Shown here one piece after another: positions 17,251 to 26,919 of a stretch of DNA of 62,065 nucleotides; the stretch's first letter is position 1; each line of letters opens with the position of its first letter. The notes beneath the pieces were generated by a model, which was not told where the DNA came from, did no database searches, and saw only the letters and a list, made by a program, of their open reading frames with translations. Source of the stretch: Haloferax larsenii JCM 13917 (lineage in GTDB: Archaea; Halobacteriota; Halobacteria; Halobacteriales; Haloferacaceae); NCBI RefSeq assembly GCF_000336955.1, contig NZ_AOLI01000015.1:1-62065 (forward strand), in the 5' to 3' direction. The position numbers and the translations under genes were made by a program.

Positions 17251-17868
17251 ATGGACCCCGAAGAAAACCATCGCGGTTGGGCGACTCGCTCTGGTCAGTT
17301 TTCGCCCGCCTACTACGCCCAAATCGGGGCGAACGAGGTGAGCGAGACGCTCGCTTCCGTCTTCGACCACTACGTCGGCAGCAACGCGTCGGTTCTCGAA
17401 CTCGGCTGTAGCTCTGGCCGTCACCTCGCGCACCTTCGGTCACACGGCTACGAGAACCTGACCGGCATCGACCTCAACGACGAGTCCTTCGAGGTCATGG
17501 CCGAGTACTTCCCGGAACTCGCCGAGACGGGAACGTTCCACACCAGTTCGCTCGAAGACTTCGTCGTCGACGTTCCGGACGACCACTTCGACGTTATCTA
17601 CACCGTCGAGACCCTCCAACACGTCCATCCCGACGACGAGTGGGTCTTCGAGGAACTGACGCGAATCACGTCTGACTTACTCATCACCGCAGAGAACGAA
17701 GGGAACGGCCCCAAGCGTGGTCGCGAAGGCGCGGAAGTGAGCTACGTCAACGACGACTTCCCGCTGTATCACCGAAACTGGAAGCAGGTCTTTTCGAACC
17801 TCGGCCTCGCACAACTCCTTGAGGAACGCGGAAAACGTGATACTGTGCGTGTGTTCCGAGTGGTGTGA
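17251..17868 (+). CDS. Class I SAM-dependent methyltransferase
   Basis: The protein has 205 residues. Motif I is VLELGCSSGRHLAHL (about residue 50), followed by the acidic residue in LTGIDLNDESFEV (motif II) and the post-motif region VIYTVETLQHVHPDDE. These are hallmarks of the Rossmann-like Methyltransf_11/25 group that methylates small molecules. There is no clear substrate domain. The tail LEERGKRDTVRVFRV is basic. Confidence 0.87.
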   Translation: MDPEENHRGWATRSGQFSPAYYAQIGANEVSETLASVFDHYVGSNASVLELGCSSGRHLAHLRSHGYENLTGIDLNDESFEVMAEYFPELAETGTFHTSSLEDFVVDVPDDHFDVIYTVETLQHVHPDDEWVFEELTRITSDLLITAENEGNGPKRGREGAEVSYVNDDFPLYHRNWKQVFSNLGLAQLLEERGKRDTVRVFRVV

Positions 17869-17934
17869 GAGTCCCCTCCGGTCACAAACTGTAGGACAAA
17901 TACGATTTTATCTCGTCGCACTCCAAGCCGTTGT

Positions 17935-18591
17935 ATGCGATATCTCACAGCTCTCGTCGAACCAAACGGACGGAGTGCATTCCATCCGCTTGGTGCGCAA
18001 CTGTCTGCTGACCCTTCTATCAAGCGGCGGGCCATCCACCACGTCGAGCTTCTTGCCGACGACACTGTGTTGCTGTTTGCCGAGGCGAGCGGGAGTCAAG
18101 AACGATATGCGGAAATCATGGAGGACTCCCCGCATGTTCGTGATTTCATCGTCTCCGGTGACGACCACTGGATGGCCGTGAGTCTGTTTGACCCGTCACC
18201 GATGACTCGACAGACGCTCGAACTCCAACGAGAGTCACACCTGGTCATCGACACGCCGATTCACTTCACGTCCGATGGTGCGATTAAAATCACGTGTTTA
18301 GGCACCGACGAAATATTCAAACGGCTGTCTGAGCACATGGTCGCGTCCGAGTCAATCACCTTTGAACTGCTCGAAATGGGCGATTACGAGCCTGACGAAT
18401 CGTCGTTCAGCAGAATGTTCACGTCTCGACAGGAGGAAGTGTTAGAGACTGCAGTCGAACTCGGGTATTATAGCGTCCCTCGGCAAGCGACGCTCGAAGA
18501 CATCGGCGAGGTCTTCGGAATCGCTCCGACCACGGCGGGCGAGCACCTCCGAAAAATCGAAGCACGTGTGTTCAGCGAAATCGTTCGCTGA
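17935..18591 (+). CDS. HTH_10 (Bat/DmsR-type) transcriptional regulator
   Basis: The protein has 218 residues. The C-terminal domain (about 155-215) contains TSRQEEVLETAVELGYYSVPRQATLEDIG and then AGEHLRKIE, the haloarchaeal HTH_10 DNA-binding domain. The N-terminal 150 residues form a sensory domain without cofactor motifs visible to me. The same DNA-binding layout occurs in the NarO-like protein at 49530-50165, but this one lacks the Cys cluster. No target is evident nearby. Confidence 0.85.
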   Translation: MRYLTALVEPNGRSAFHPLGAQLSADPSIKRRAIHHVELLADDTVLLFAEASGSQERYAEIMEDSPHVRDFIVSGDDHWMAVSLFDPSPMTRQTLELQRESHLVIDTPIHFTSDGAIKITCLGTDEIFKRLSEHMVASESITFELLEMGDYEPDESSFSRMFTSRQEEVLETAVELGYYSVPRQATLEDIGEVFGIAPTTAGEHLRKIEARVFSEIVR

Positions 18592-18794
18592 GCTCTCTTC
18601 GAGCACTTGTTCAACTCAACTCAATCCAATCCAACCCGACCCAACGTGGCCAGACCGAATTCCGGGCTTAAAAGTGACCGTCTGACTGCGGCAGTAGCCG
18701 TATCCTCCCGTGCCGGGAAGTCTCTTCCAACCAGCTTTCCACTCATGTGTGTGGCACACCGACTGACTCTAGGTGTCGTTTCGAGCGTCCACTG

Positions 18795-19688
18795 ATGACA
18801 GAGACAACAGCGTATCCGGCTACTGATGCATCGTTGCTCGCCGATGACCGCGTCGAGTCGACCTATCGCACGGTAAACGGGGTCCGGTTACACGTCGTGA
18901 CCGCCGGCGACCCCGATGCTCCGCTGGTCGTCCTCCTGCACGGCCATCCCGATTTCTGGTACGGCTGGCGCGACCAACTCATCTCGTTCGTCGAAGCCGG
19001 TTTCCGTGTTCTCGTCCCGGACCAGCGAGGGTGTAACCTCAGTGAAGCACCCGACGGCATCGACGCCTATCGACTCTCGGAGTTGTCTACTGACGTTTGC
19101 GAATTGATACACAGCGAGGGTCGCGAGTCCGCACACGTTGTCGGCCACGACTTCGGCGCGTTCGTCGCGTGGAACGTCGCCCTTCGCCAGCCGTCTATCG
19201 TTGACCGACTCGGAATCTTGAACGTCCCCCACCCGACCGTGTTCGCGGAGACTATCCGGTCCAGTCCGCGCCAGCTTGCTCGAAGCTGGTACGTCTGGTT
19301 CTACCAGCTCCCGAAGCTCCCCGAATGGATACTTAGCCGCAACGACGCGGCCAACATGGTGAGCGCTCTCGAAAAAACGTCAAACCCCGGGACGTTTGAC
19401 GACGAAACGATTCGTCGCTACCGGGCAGCGTGGCAGCACACTGGCATCAAGCCACGAATAAATTGGTATCGAGGGTTTCGTCGCTCGGAGAGGCCATCGC
19501 GGGACACCGTCGTCCAACCAACACTGATTTGCTGGGGAGAAGATGATATCGCGCTCCGTCCGTCGATGGCCAAAGAGAGCCTCGACTACTGCGAAGACGG
19601 CACGCTTCGCCTGTTCCCTGATGCGTCACACTGGGTGCATCTCGAACGGGAGGCCGTAACTGAGGCGCTGCTCTCGCATCTCTCGTAG
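18795..19688 (+). CDS. Alpha/beta hydrolase, epoxide-hydrolase-like
   Basis: 297 residues from the ATG at 18795 (MTETTAYPATDASLL); upstream in-frame codons give an implausible Cys/Arg-rich start. The oxyanion-hole motif is LLHGHPDFWYGW, the nucleophile elbow is GHDFGAFVAWN with Asp as nucleophile, and the C-terminal catalytic His is in ASHWVHLE. An Asp nucleophile fits soluble epoxide hydrolase or haloalkane dehalogenase relatives rather than esterases. The substrate is unknown. The upstream 18607-18645 stretch has short CCAAC/TCAAC-like repeats. Confidence 0.88.
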   Translation: MTETTAYPATDASLLADDRVESTYRTVNGVRLHVVTAGDPDAPLVVLLHGHPDFWYGWRDQLISFVEAGFRVLVPDQRGCNLSEAPDGIDAYRLSELSTDVCELIHSEGRESAHVVGHDFGAFVAWNVALRQPSIVDRLGILNVPHPTVFAETIRSSPRQLARSWYVWFYQLPKLPEWILSRNDAANMVSALEKTSNPGTFDDETIRRYRAAWQHTGIKPRINWYRGFRRSERPSRDTVVQPTLICWGEDDIALRPSMAKESLDYCEDGTLRLFPDASHWVHLEREAVTEALLSHLS

Positions 19689-19871
19689 TACAGACTTGCC
19701 ACATCGTCGAGTACTGACTTCGTTTTAGGCTGACAGTGGTCTCCGCTATCCTCGCCAGACGAGCGACGAAACGCGTCTATCACTGTTTCCCCACCGAGTG
19801 CTACCCTCGGTACCCTCTAACATTTGTATCGCCACATGAGGTTCATCGACTCTCGCATCCGAGTTCGTCCG

Positions 19872-20723
19872 CTACACCCGCCGAGTCAGGTGGTCGCGGA
19901 CGGCACGCTGCCGCTCGGCGTACTGCTGGTCCAGTCGTGCTATCGTCGAGAGCACCGGGTAGTTTGCCGCACCGTCGCTGTACAGATACTCCACGAGGCT
20001 GCTGTGGGACACGCGGGCGTTCGAACGACAAGCCGCAGTGCCGTGGATAGTTCGCTGTCGCTCGCGGCTTATTCGGTCACATCGCTCTCGCGCCACAGTC
20101 AAGCGGTCGTGAGCGGACTGTAACTCCTCGAAAGACCAGTAGAGAAGAGGCGGGTCTCGGGTTGGGTCCTCGAATTCGACGACCGCTTCGATATCGTCGA
20201 GTGCCGTCCGCAGTGACTCACGCTCGGCACGAAGCGCCTTCTCCATCGTCTGCAATTCGTCTAACCGGGTCGTCGCCGCCGTGAGAACGGCCGCCTGCAA
20301 CGCGGGAGAATCGGTCGTCCCACTCGACGGCGAGAGCGCGACGGCAATCTCCTCACCAAGTTCCGCTTGGATGGTGGTGAGAAGTGATTCCTCCGAGTCG
20401 ACGTCGGCGACGCTGTGCGGTCGAATCGTCTCCGCGAAGGTACGACAGACTTGCTGACACAGGTCTGGCCCCGTTCCTGACTGGGCCGCTTGATGAACCA
20501 TCGTGCCCGTCGCGGCCGCCGTGGCGTGTTCGGAACCACCTGCTTCGGAGGCGTGTGCGGCACCGACTGTTTGGCCGGACTGCGGAGAGAGTCCGCGGAC
20601 GCGCACGCAGAACTCGTCGACTGCCGCGGACTTGTTCGTCACGTGCGACTCTTCGTCCGCAACGCGGTCGAGTGCCTCGTAGATAGTCTGTGAACAGTTC
20701 ATCTGCGTCTCCTTGGGAGGCAT
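19872..20723 (-). CDS. Haloarchaeal coiled-coil protein (DUF7260-like)
   Basis: The protein has 283 residues. No membrane segments or catalytic motifs are seen. The middle (about 155-235) is charged and helical (LDELQTMEKALRAERESL), predicting a coiled coil. The C-terminus has SHSSLVEYLYSDGAANYPVL, a block I associate with the haloarchaeal DUF7260 group. It starts just downstream of the nosY end and has the same orientation, so it may ride on the nos transcript, but no denitrification link is known to me. Confidence 0.6.
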   Translation of the reverse strand: MPPKETQMNCSQTIYEALDRVADEESHVTNKSAAVDEFCVRVRGLSPQSGQTVGAAHASEAGGSEHATAAATGTMVHQAAQSGTGPDLCQQVCRTFAETIRPHSVADVDSEESLLTTIQAELGEEIAVALSPSSGTTDSPALQAAVLTAATTRLDELQTMEKALRAERESLRTALDDIEAVVEFEDPTRDPPLLYWSFEELQSAHDRLTVARERCDRISRERQRTIHGTAACRSNARVSHSSLVEYLYSDGAANYPVLSTIARLDQQYAERQRAVRDHLTRRV

Positions 20724-20795
20724 CTCGCTACGAGCGGTCGAGATAGTCGGCGAGCCACTCGCTCGTCGCGTCTGTGGGGTCTCGCTGACCCACGG

Positions 20796-21770
20796 CTAGA
20801 GGCTCCGTCGTCGAATCAGTCTGGTTGCGATTCCGATGGGTACGACGACCCACGCCAGCGCGCCCGCGAGGAGCACCGGTGTCGAGAGGTTCGTCTCGGT
20901 GACGACAGCCGCCAGGCCGCTGCCGACCGAGTCGATGCCGGAGAGCACGAACACGCGGAAGATGTCCAGCGGGTTCGCGAGGACGAGTCCCGACAGGGCC
21001 ACGTTGGGGAGGTCGAACGCGGCGACCATCCCGAGCGCGGCGAGGTCGTAGCCGAAGACCAGCCAGACCCACACGAGGAGCGCGATGCCGAGCGCGTGGG
21101 TCTTCTCCGCGGCGACTGTCGACACGAGGACGCCGAGTGCGAGGAACGCGAGTCCGAGACAGACCGCGCCGACGAGCACTGTCGCGTACAACTGCCACGG
21201 AACGGCATCGGTCCGGAAGAACAACGCGACGCCCCCGAATCCGAATCCGACGCTCGTCGCGGCCGCGAGCGTGGCTGCGCGCCCTGCGAACGTCCCGAGG
21301 ACGACGCGGGACCGCGAGACGGGAAGCGCGAACACCATGTCCAGCCAGCCGCGGTCTTCCGCACCGACGATTGCGTCGTAGCCGTAGACCAGCGCCGCGA
21401 GCGGCACCAGATACGTCGACAGCGACGCGAGGCTGACGACGACCGCCTCGACGCGGACTGGTCCCGGGCCCGCCCCGCCGAACACGACGACGAGGAGCGA
21501 GAGCAGGCCGAACAGCGCGGTCAGTGCGACCGTCCAGCGATTCCGCAGCGAGAGTCGATACTCTAACTGGGCGAGTGCGAGCACCTGTCCACTGGGTGTG
21601 CTCGGAGTTTGCCGAGATTCGGTCGTGGTTGCGTGCGACGTCGTTGTCGTCGCTTCCGACGCTGTCGTTGCCTGCGACGCGTTTGCCGACGCCTCGCGGC
21701 CTGTGACGACACCGCCGTCGGCTTCAGCCTCGTCGGGTGGGGTTGTCGTGGACTCAGTTTCTTCAGTCAT
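20796..21770 (-). CDS. nosY: NosY, permease subunit of the nitrous-oxide-reductase copper-site ABC transporter
   Basis: The protein has 324 residues. A Thr/Ser/Glu-rich N-terminal extension (about 1-65) precedes LAQLEYRLSLRNRW and about six membrane segments, the layout of ABC-2-type permeases of the NosY family. Its start overlaps the nosF stop by four bases (ATGA, 21767-21770), so the two subunits are translationally coupled. With NosF and NosD it is thought to supply sulfide for the CuZ centre of NosZ. The long charged N-terminus is a halophile feature not seen in bacterial NosY. Confidence 0.87.
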   Translation of the reverse strand: MTEETESTTTPPDEAEADGGVVTGREASANASQATTASEATTTTSHATTTESRQTPSTPSGQVLALAQLEYRLSLRNRWTVALTALFGLLSLLVVVFGGAGPGPVRVEAVVVSLASLSTYLVPLAALVYGYDAIVGAEDRGWLDMVFALPVSRSRVVLGTFAGRAATLAAATSVGFGFGGVALFFRTDAVPWQLYATVLVGAVCLGLAFLALGVLVSTVAAEKTHALGIALLVWVWLVFGYDLAALGMVAAFDLPNVALSGLVLANPLDIFRVFVLSGIDSVGSGLAAVVTETNLSTPVLLAGALAWVVVPIGIATRLIRRRSL

Positions 21771-22765
21771 GCACTCTCACCGGCCGTGAGCGACCCTGGT
21801 TGCTCGGCACCGACACGCCGCTCGCTTGGCTGTGTGTCGTCCTCGGATTCCGGCAGCGTCTCCTCGAATATTCGTTCGAGACCGGGTTCGCGGACGTCGT
21901 AGCCGTCGATTTGAACGGCCTCGGTGAGTTCAGTCAAGAGCTGTGGCACGTCGTCCGGGTGGCAATCGAAGACGACGCTGTGCCCGTCGGTCGAATTCTC
22001 TGACTGTGCCGAACCGGCAGCCGAGACGACCGAATTGACGTCATCTACCGAGGCATCCTCGCCCAGTCGGACACGAACGCGAACGTCGTCTGTCACCCGC
22101 CGCCGCAACTCGTCGATAGCGCCACTCGCGCGGAGTTGTCCCTCGTGAAGGATAGCAACCTTCTCGCAGAGTGTCTCTATCTCCGAGAGAACGTGCGAGG
22201 TGATGACGACCGTGAGGTCGGATTTGGCGTCGAGGCGCTCGACGACGCGATGGAACGCGGCGACCCCCCGCGGGTCGAGACCGGCGGTTGGCTCGTCGAG
22301 CAGGAGAATCCGCGGCCGCGAGAGGAGCGCAGCAGCTAACGCGAGGCGTCTGGTCATCCCGTTCGAGTAGCCACCGACGCGGCGGTCGGCGGCGTCCGAG
22401 AGGCCGACGACACCGAGGACGGCGTCGATTCGGGTCTCGGCGTTTGAGAGGTCGTGCATCCGCGCGTGGAACGACAGGACCTCTCTCCCGGTCAGTGCTG
22501 GCGGGAAGCCAGCGTGCTCGGGGAGGTAGCCGACGATACTGCGCAGTTCTGGCCCCGACGACGACACGTCGGTTCCGGCGACGGACACAGTCCCGCCGTC
22601 CGGCCGAATGTGGCCGACGAGAAGCTTGAACAGCGTCGACTTCCCGGCACCGTTCGTCCCCAGGAGGCCGAACGTCGCCCCCGACTCGATTGCGAGCGAG
22701 AGGCCGTCCAGTGCTGTCACGTCTCCATACTCCTTCGTCACGCCGCTGACCTCAATCGCGTTCAT
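21767..22765 (-). CDS. nosF: NosF, ABC transporter ATPase for NosZ maturation
   Basis: 332 residues from the ATG at 22765 (MNAIEVSGVTKEYGDV). Walker A is GTNGAGKST, the signature is GYSNGMTRRLALA, Walker B is ILLLDEPTAGLDP, and the switch His is in VITSHVLSEIE. The C-terminal extension (about 225-332) is acidic and ends in SLTAGESA. The start overlaps the nosD end by 14 bases. NosF energises the NosDFY complex that builds the Cu-S cluster of nitrous oxide reductase. Confidence 0.93.
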   Translation of the reverse strand: MNAIEVSGVTKEYGDVTALDGLSLAIESGATFGLLGTNGAGKSTLFKLLVGHIRPDGGTVSVAGTDVSSSGPELRSIVGYLPEHAGFPPALTGREVLSFHARMHDLSNAETRIDAVLGVVGLSDAADRRVGGYSNGMTRRLALAAALLSRPRILLLDEPTAGLDPRGVAAFHRVVERLDAKSDLTVVITSHVLSEIETLCEKVAILHEGQLRASGAIDELRRRVTDDVRVRVRLGEDASVDDVNSVVSAAGSAQSENSTDGHSVVFDCHPDDVPQLLTELTEAVQIDGYDVREPGLERIFEETLPESEDDTQPSERRVGAEQPGSLTAGESA

Positions 22766-24137
22766 AATATCGTCTCCAGCGTTCGTGTGGTGGCTCTGTG
22801 AGCGGATGGTGGTCGACGATGCCGGGCACGTCGATAACCGGGAACGAACTCTCGGCGAGTCTGAGCGCGTCGAACGCCGGGCTCGACGCGAAGACGGCCG
22901 CTTGCGGATGGTCGTAGACCAGTCTTTCCACGAGTCCCGCAGGCCGGTGTCTGATGTCGTTGACGCCGTCGGAGTCAACGTCGGACTCGCGTGCGTCGGA
23001 CCAGTAGTTCCCGCGTTCGCTCCCGTTCCACGCCATGCGCTCGCCGACGAGGGCACGAACTGGCTCGTCGTTGTTGATGAAGCTGTTCTCCGAGACGTTC
23101 GGGCTCGTACTCCCGGCGGTGAAGTAGGCCCCGACCCGGTTTTCGAGGACGAGATTCCCTGTCAGCGTGTTGTTGACCGAGTTGAAGACGTACAGGCCGT
23201 TTCCGTTGGCGACGACTTCGTTGCCCTCGACCACCGAGTGGTCGATTCGCTTCAAGAGGATGCCGTGCCCGCTCGTACCGCTGTTGTTGACCGCGGTGTT
23301 GTCCACCACTCGAATCCGTTCTGAGAGCATCACGGCGTAACCGGCGTCGTTGTCGAACGCGACGTTGTCGACCAGCGTGCAGTCGTCGGAGTACATGTAG
23401 TGGACGCCGTAGCGAAGGTCCCACATCGTGTTGTTGCGGGCGGTGACGCCTGACGCCCACGAGTAGTAAATACCGTCGCGCGCGTCCGTAATGCGGTTGT
23501 CGACGAGCGTTACGTCGTCGGCTTTCCAGACCTGAATCCCGTTGCCACGGTACGACCGCGGTTCGACGGACTCGCGGCCGACGATGGTCGTGTTCTCGAT
23601 AGTCGCGCCCGCGACGCCGTTGAGCCAGATGCCGAACGTCGACGCGGTCACGCGACTGTCGATAATCGTCGTATTCGTTCCGTTGACCCAGATTCCGGCG
23701 TCGTTCTCGGACGTGTCGAAGCCGGAGTTGTGAACCCACACGCGCCGGAGCGTGATGTCCGCCGCGTCGAGCGTGAGTACGTCCCCGCTGCCGTTCCCGT
23801 CGATTCGAGCGACTGCTCCGGGTTCGCTGGCGAGCGTGACGTTCGGTGTGTCCACGACGACGTGTTCGTCGAATTCCCCGCGGAGTCGAATTCGGTCTCC
23901 TGGTGCTGCCGCATCGACGGCGGCCTGAAGCGACGGGTACGTGTCGCCGCCGACCGTGGCACGACCCGACTGGGTCGGCGCGTCGAACGCGTACTCGTTC
24001 GGAACCGGGGCGTCGAAGGCGATGTCTTGCTGCTGTTGTGCGCCCGGTGCGGCGGTGCCGACAGCGACACCGACGACCGAGGCGACGAGCACGACGCTCG
24101 CGACGGCCGCGAACAATCGACTCACGGTTGGGTTCAT
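22752..24137 (-). CDS. nosD: NosD, periplasmic-type beta-helix protein for NosZ copper-cluster assembly
   Basis: The protein has 461 residues. An N-terminal hydrophobic signal (LFAAVASVVLVASVVGVAVG) is followed by the NosD start YPSLQAAVDAAAPGDRIRL. A run of beta-helix turns spans about 85-370 (GIWVNGTNTTIIDS, NNTMWDLRYGVHY, GHGILLKRIDHS). The C-terminus has NYWSDARESDVDSDGVNDIRH and PVIDVPGIVDHHPL, characteristic of NosD. It acts outside the membrane with NosFY. It lies 13 bp downstream of the membrane-protein gene at 24151-24903. Confidence 0.93.
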   Translation of the reverse strand: MNPTVSRLFAAVASVVLVASVVGVAVGTAAPGAQQQQDIAFDAPVPNEYAFDAPTQSGRATVGGDTYPSLQAAVDAAAPGDRIRLRGEFDEHVVVDTPNVTLASEPGAVARIDGNGSGDVLTLDAADITLRRVWVHNSGFDTSENDAGIWVNGTNTTIIDSRVTASTFGIWLNGVAGATIENTTIVGRESVEPRSYRGNGIQVWKADDVTLVDNRITDARDGIYYSWASGVTARNNTMWDLRYGVHYMYSDDCTLVDNVAFDNDAGYAVMLSERIRVVDNTAVNNSGTSGHGILLKRIDHSVVEGNEVVANGNGLYVFNSVNNTLTGNLVLENRVGAYFTAGSTSPNVSENSFINNDEPVRALVGERMAWNGSERGNYWSDARESDVDSDGVNDIRHRPAGLVERLVYDHPQAAVFASSPAFDALRLAESSFPVIDVPGIVDHHPLTEPPHERWRRYYERD

Positions 24138-24150
24138 AGCCTTGCGTCCT

Positions 24151-24903
24151 CTATTTCGATGTCGCGTGTTGGTCGCTGTCCGGTACTGTGCTGTCGTCCT
24201 GTGACGGTCCGCGAGACGTCCCGAAGCGCTCTCGAAGCCCGGACACGAGCGTCGCGGGCGTGGCGGCGGTGTCGCGGTAGTAGTACGCGACGACGAGGAG
24301 GCCGATGGCGACCATCGCGAGGTACGCCCCGGCTCCGAATCGGGAGTAGCTGGTGATATTTGCGACCTCGTATTTCCCCCACAGCGGCGGGGTGAAGGGG
24401 TCGACGCCGATGACTGGCGCGTCCGGGTCGAGACTGTGACCGGTCTGGTAGAGCCGGTACTGGATGTCGGCTACCATCACGGTGAACACCGCAATCGACC
24501 CGACGAGTTGGTACGTCAGTCCTCGCTTGAGTTTCTCGACGGTCGGCGCGATTGCGACGAATGCCCCCGAACCGGCCACCGCGATGAACGCGAGCGGTCC
24601 GAGAGACCACTCGGGGACGTCGACTGCGGCCGCCTTCGGTTCGTAATTCGGCTGCCAGTACACGGGGTCCGGGTAGTAGAACCCGATGTACTTGTTGAGA
24701 CGGGCCATCTCGACGTAGTCGCCGCTGATGTGCGGGTACGCATAGAGGTCGAGGTGGAGTACCTCGTTGGGGTACTGTGCGGCGTGGACCTCGATAGACC
24801 ACATCGGCAGCAGCAGGGCACCGACCAATAAGAGCGCCGCTAGCGCCGGTAACCCCCGGCGCAGTTGGGTAAACTCGTCGAGACTCGGTAGGCGGTTGGT
24901 CAT
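24151..24903 (-). CDS. Conserved membrane protein of the haloarchaeal nos operon
   Basis: The protein has 250 residues. A membrane segment at about 17-36 is followed by an exposed stretch rich in Tyr/His (LHLDLYAYPHISGDYVEM, YIGFYYPDPVYWQPNYEP) and about four more membrane segments (105-125, 132-150, 195-215). Position between nosZ and nosD, three bases after the nosZ stop, makes a role in NosZ maturation or electron supply likely. No CxxC or heme motif is visible. It is not an obvious NosL or NosR, neither of which is seen in this window. The function is unassigned. Confidence 0.75.
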   Translation of the reverse strand: MTNRLPSLDEFTQLRRGLPALAALLLVGALLLPMWSIEVHAAQYPNEVLHLDLYAYPHISGDYVEMARLNKYIGFYYPDPVYWQPNYEPKAAAVDVPEWSLGPLAFIAVAGSGAFVAIAPTVEKLKRGLTYQLVGSIAVFTVMVADIQYRLYQTGHSLDPDAPVIGVDPFTPPLWGKYEVANITSYSRFGAGAYLAMVAIGLLVVAYYYRDTAATPATLVSGLRERFGTSRGPSQDDSTVPDSDQHATSK

Positions 24904-24906
24904 TGG

Positions 24907-26919
24907 CTACTCTCTGGGTTCGACAATCATCCGCGAGCGCATTTCGAGGTGCAGTGCGCTGCAGAAGTACGTACAGTAGACCCAGTACACACCCGGCTTG
25001 TCGGCCGTGAACGTGGCCTGCCGGGTGTCCTGCGGCGCGAGCGCGAGGTGGACGTTGTGCTCGGGGATGGCGATACCGTGGACGATGTCCTGACTGCCTT
25101 CGACGTTCGTGGCAGTGAGCGTGACCTCGTCGCCCTGTTTGACCGTGAAGTCGCGGAGGCCGTACTCGCTGCGCTTGACCGAGGTGTACACCTCGACGGT
25201 CTCGTCGTCGATGCGCTCGACGCGTGAATTGCTTTCTTTGACGTACTCTTTTTCACCTTCGTAGTCCGCGGCGTCCCACGTCTTCGCCGGACTAATCTTG
25301 TCCTTCGAGGCGAAGATGGCGTCGTGCGGTTCGGGGTACACCGGGTGGTCGGAGACGAGTTCCATCCCGCCCGTCTCGTTGTCTTTGTCGTTGCCGATGT
25401 AGAGGAGTTGGTCGTTGTCCGGGTAGATTGGACCGACCGGCAGGAACCGGTCTTTCGAGAGTTTGTTGAGGACGACCAGCCAGTCGCCGGTCGGTTCGGT
25501 CGACATCGCCTGTATGGCCTGAATGTGACCGGGGTTGTAGTGGACGTCTATCTTGCCGAGGATGGCGTCTTCGGACTTCTTCGGCGAGTTGACGGCCGTC
25601 TCGATGTCCCACTTGACGACCTGCGAGTCGATGAAAAGCGAGGTGTACGCGTGACCCCGCCCGTCGTAGGTCGTGTGGAGCGGTCCGAGACCCAGCTTCG
25701 GCTGGCCGACGATGGTGTCTTTGGGGTCCGAAGCCGAGCCGAGTTTTTCGATGTCGATGATGGACACCGTCGGCGAGAGCTTTCCGGCGACCATCGCGTA
25801 CTTCCCGTTCGGTTCGACCTCGACACAGTGCGGTGACTTGGGCGTCGGGATGTAGCGGACGATGGGGTTGTCGCCCTTGTTGAGCGAACTCGACTTCGTC
25901 CCGTCGACGACGGGAACTCCGTTTACTTTCTTGTAGTTGCCCGCGTCGACCGCCTTCTGAATCGCCGGCACGTCGAACGCCTTGACGAAGTCGCGGTCGT
26001 TCTTCGTCATCTCCTCGATTTCGACGCCCTCTTCGTCGTTGTAGGCGCTGGCGATGGCCCACCGACCGTCTTTGTCGGTGTCGAGAATGTCGAGGTTACC
26101 GTCGACTTCGACCTGCCAGAGCACCTCCATCGACTCGGGGTCGAGCGCGGTGAACAGCGAGACGTACTTGTCCGGGTTGTTGATGTCGCGTCCGTCGTTC
26201 GGCAGCGGCGTCCGGAACTCGCTGTTGGCGAAGACGTACTCGGTGTCGGGACTCTGGATACAGCACCCGTGGACGGACTGGACGTTCGGGACGTTGGTGA
26301 TGGCGTCCGTCTCGAAGTACGTCAGATTGACGCGGGCGACGCGGCCGTGGGCCTTGTCGTTGACGTACAGGTACTCGCCGTCGTACTTTCCGTCGGTCTC
26401 GGAGAGGCTCGGGTGGTGGGAGTCGCCCCACGTGTAGTCGCCCGCCTCTTCGAGCATGTCGCTCGTCTTCTTGTCGAACCCGTAGCCTTTCGCCTGCTCG
26501 GGATTGAAGACCGGAATCCGGGTAAGTTCGCGCATCGACGGGAGGCCGTAGATGCGGATGTCGCCGGAGTGACCGCCGGACCAGAACCCGTAGTATTCGT
26601 CGTGTTCTCCCGGCGGGACGATGTGACTCGGCACGTCGCCGGAACTGGAGTGCGGCGTGTTCTCGCTGCCGCTGTTGGTACTTCCTGCCAGGCTGGTACA
26701 CCCGGCGAGCGAACCCATCACCCCGGCTGCTGCGCCCGCTTTCATGAAGTCACGTCGGTTGAGTCCCAGCGTCGGGAGTTCGAGCGACACGTCGGATTCG
26801 TCGGCCGGCGTCTCGTCGATATCTTCGAGGACCGCGTTCAGTTGCGCCTCGTACTCCGAAATCGTGTCAGTGTGCGTCTCGTCGGTTGCGCCGTCCGTGT
26901 CTGCAGAATCGTGTGTCAT
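24907..26919 (-). CDS. nosZ: Nitrous oxide reductase
   Basis: The protein has 670 residues and reduces N2O to N2. An unusually long acidic n-region (54 residues) precedes the Tat motif NRRDFMKAGAAAG (RR at 55-56), and a lipobox-like LAGC follows at about 71-74. The seven-bladed propeller carries the CuZ histidines, including DSHHPSLSE and HCVEVEPNG. The C-terminal cupredoxin domain holds the CuA site CTYFCSALHLEM (Cys, Cys +4, His +8, Met +11). Upstream, one base away, is a halocyanin gene, the probable electron donor. The operon is preceded by a NarO-type box. Confidence 0.96.
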   Translation of the reverse strand: MTHDSADTDGATDETHTDTISEYEAQLNAVLEDIDETPADESDVSLELPTLGLNRRDFMKAGAAAGVMGSLAGCTSLAGSTNSGSENTPHSSSGDVPSHIVPPGEHDEYYGFWSGGHSGDIRIYGLPSMRELTRIPVFNPEQAKGYGFDKKTSDMLEEAGDYTWGDSHHPSLSETDGKYDGEYLYVNDKAHGRVARVNLTYFETDAITNVPNVQSVHGCCIQSPDTEYVFANSEFRTPLPNDGRDINNPDKYVSLFTALDPESMEVLWQVEVDGNLDILDTDKDGRWAIASAYNDEEGVEIEEMTKNDRDFVKAFDVPAIQKAVDAGNYKKVNGVPVVDGTKSSSLNKGDNPIVRYIPTPKSPHCVEVEPNGKYAMVAGKLSPTVSIIDIEKLGSASDPKDTIVGQPKLGLGPLHTTYDGRGHAYTSLFIDSQVVKWDIETAVNSPKKSEDAILGKIDVHYNPGHIQAIQAMSTEPTGDWLVVLNKLSKDRFLPVGPIYPDNDQLLYIGNDKDNETGGMELVSDHPVYPEPHDAIFASKDKISPAKTWDAADYEGEKEYVKESNSRVERIDDETVEVYTSVKRSEYGLRDFTVKQGDEVTLTATNVEGSQDIVHGIAIPEHNVHLALAPQDTRQATFTADKPGVYWVYCTYFCSALHLEMRSRMIVEPRE

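Noticed and set aside
15344..17443. A 699-codon open frame on the minus strand
   Set aside because: It lies antisense to the PAS histidine kinase and methyltransferase, is Arg-rich and shows no motif; high GC creates long antisense frames.
20728..20793. 21-codon minus-strand frame ending SEWLADYLDRS between nosY and the coiled-coil gene
   Set aside because: Looks like a protein tail but is too short to support; it could be an old frameshifted end of nosY.
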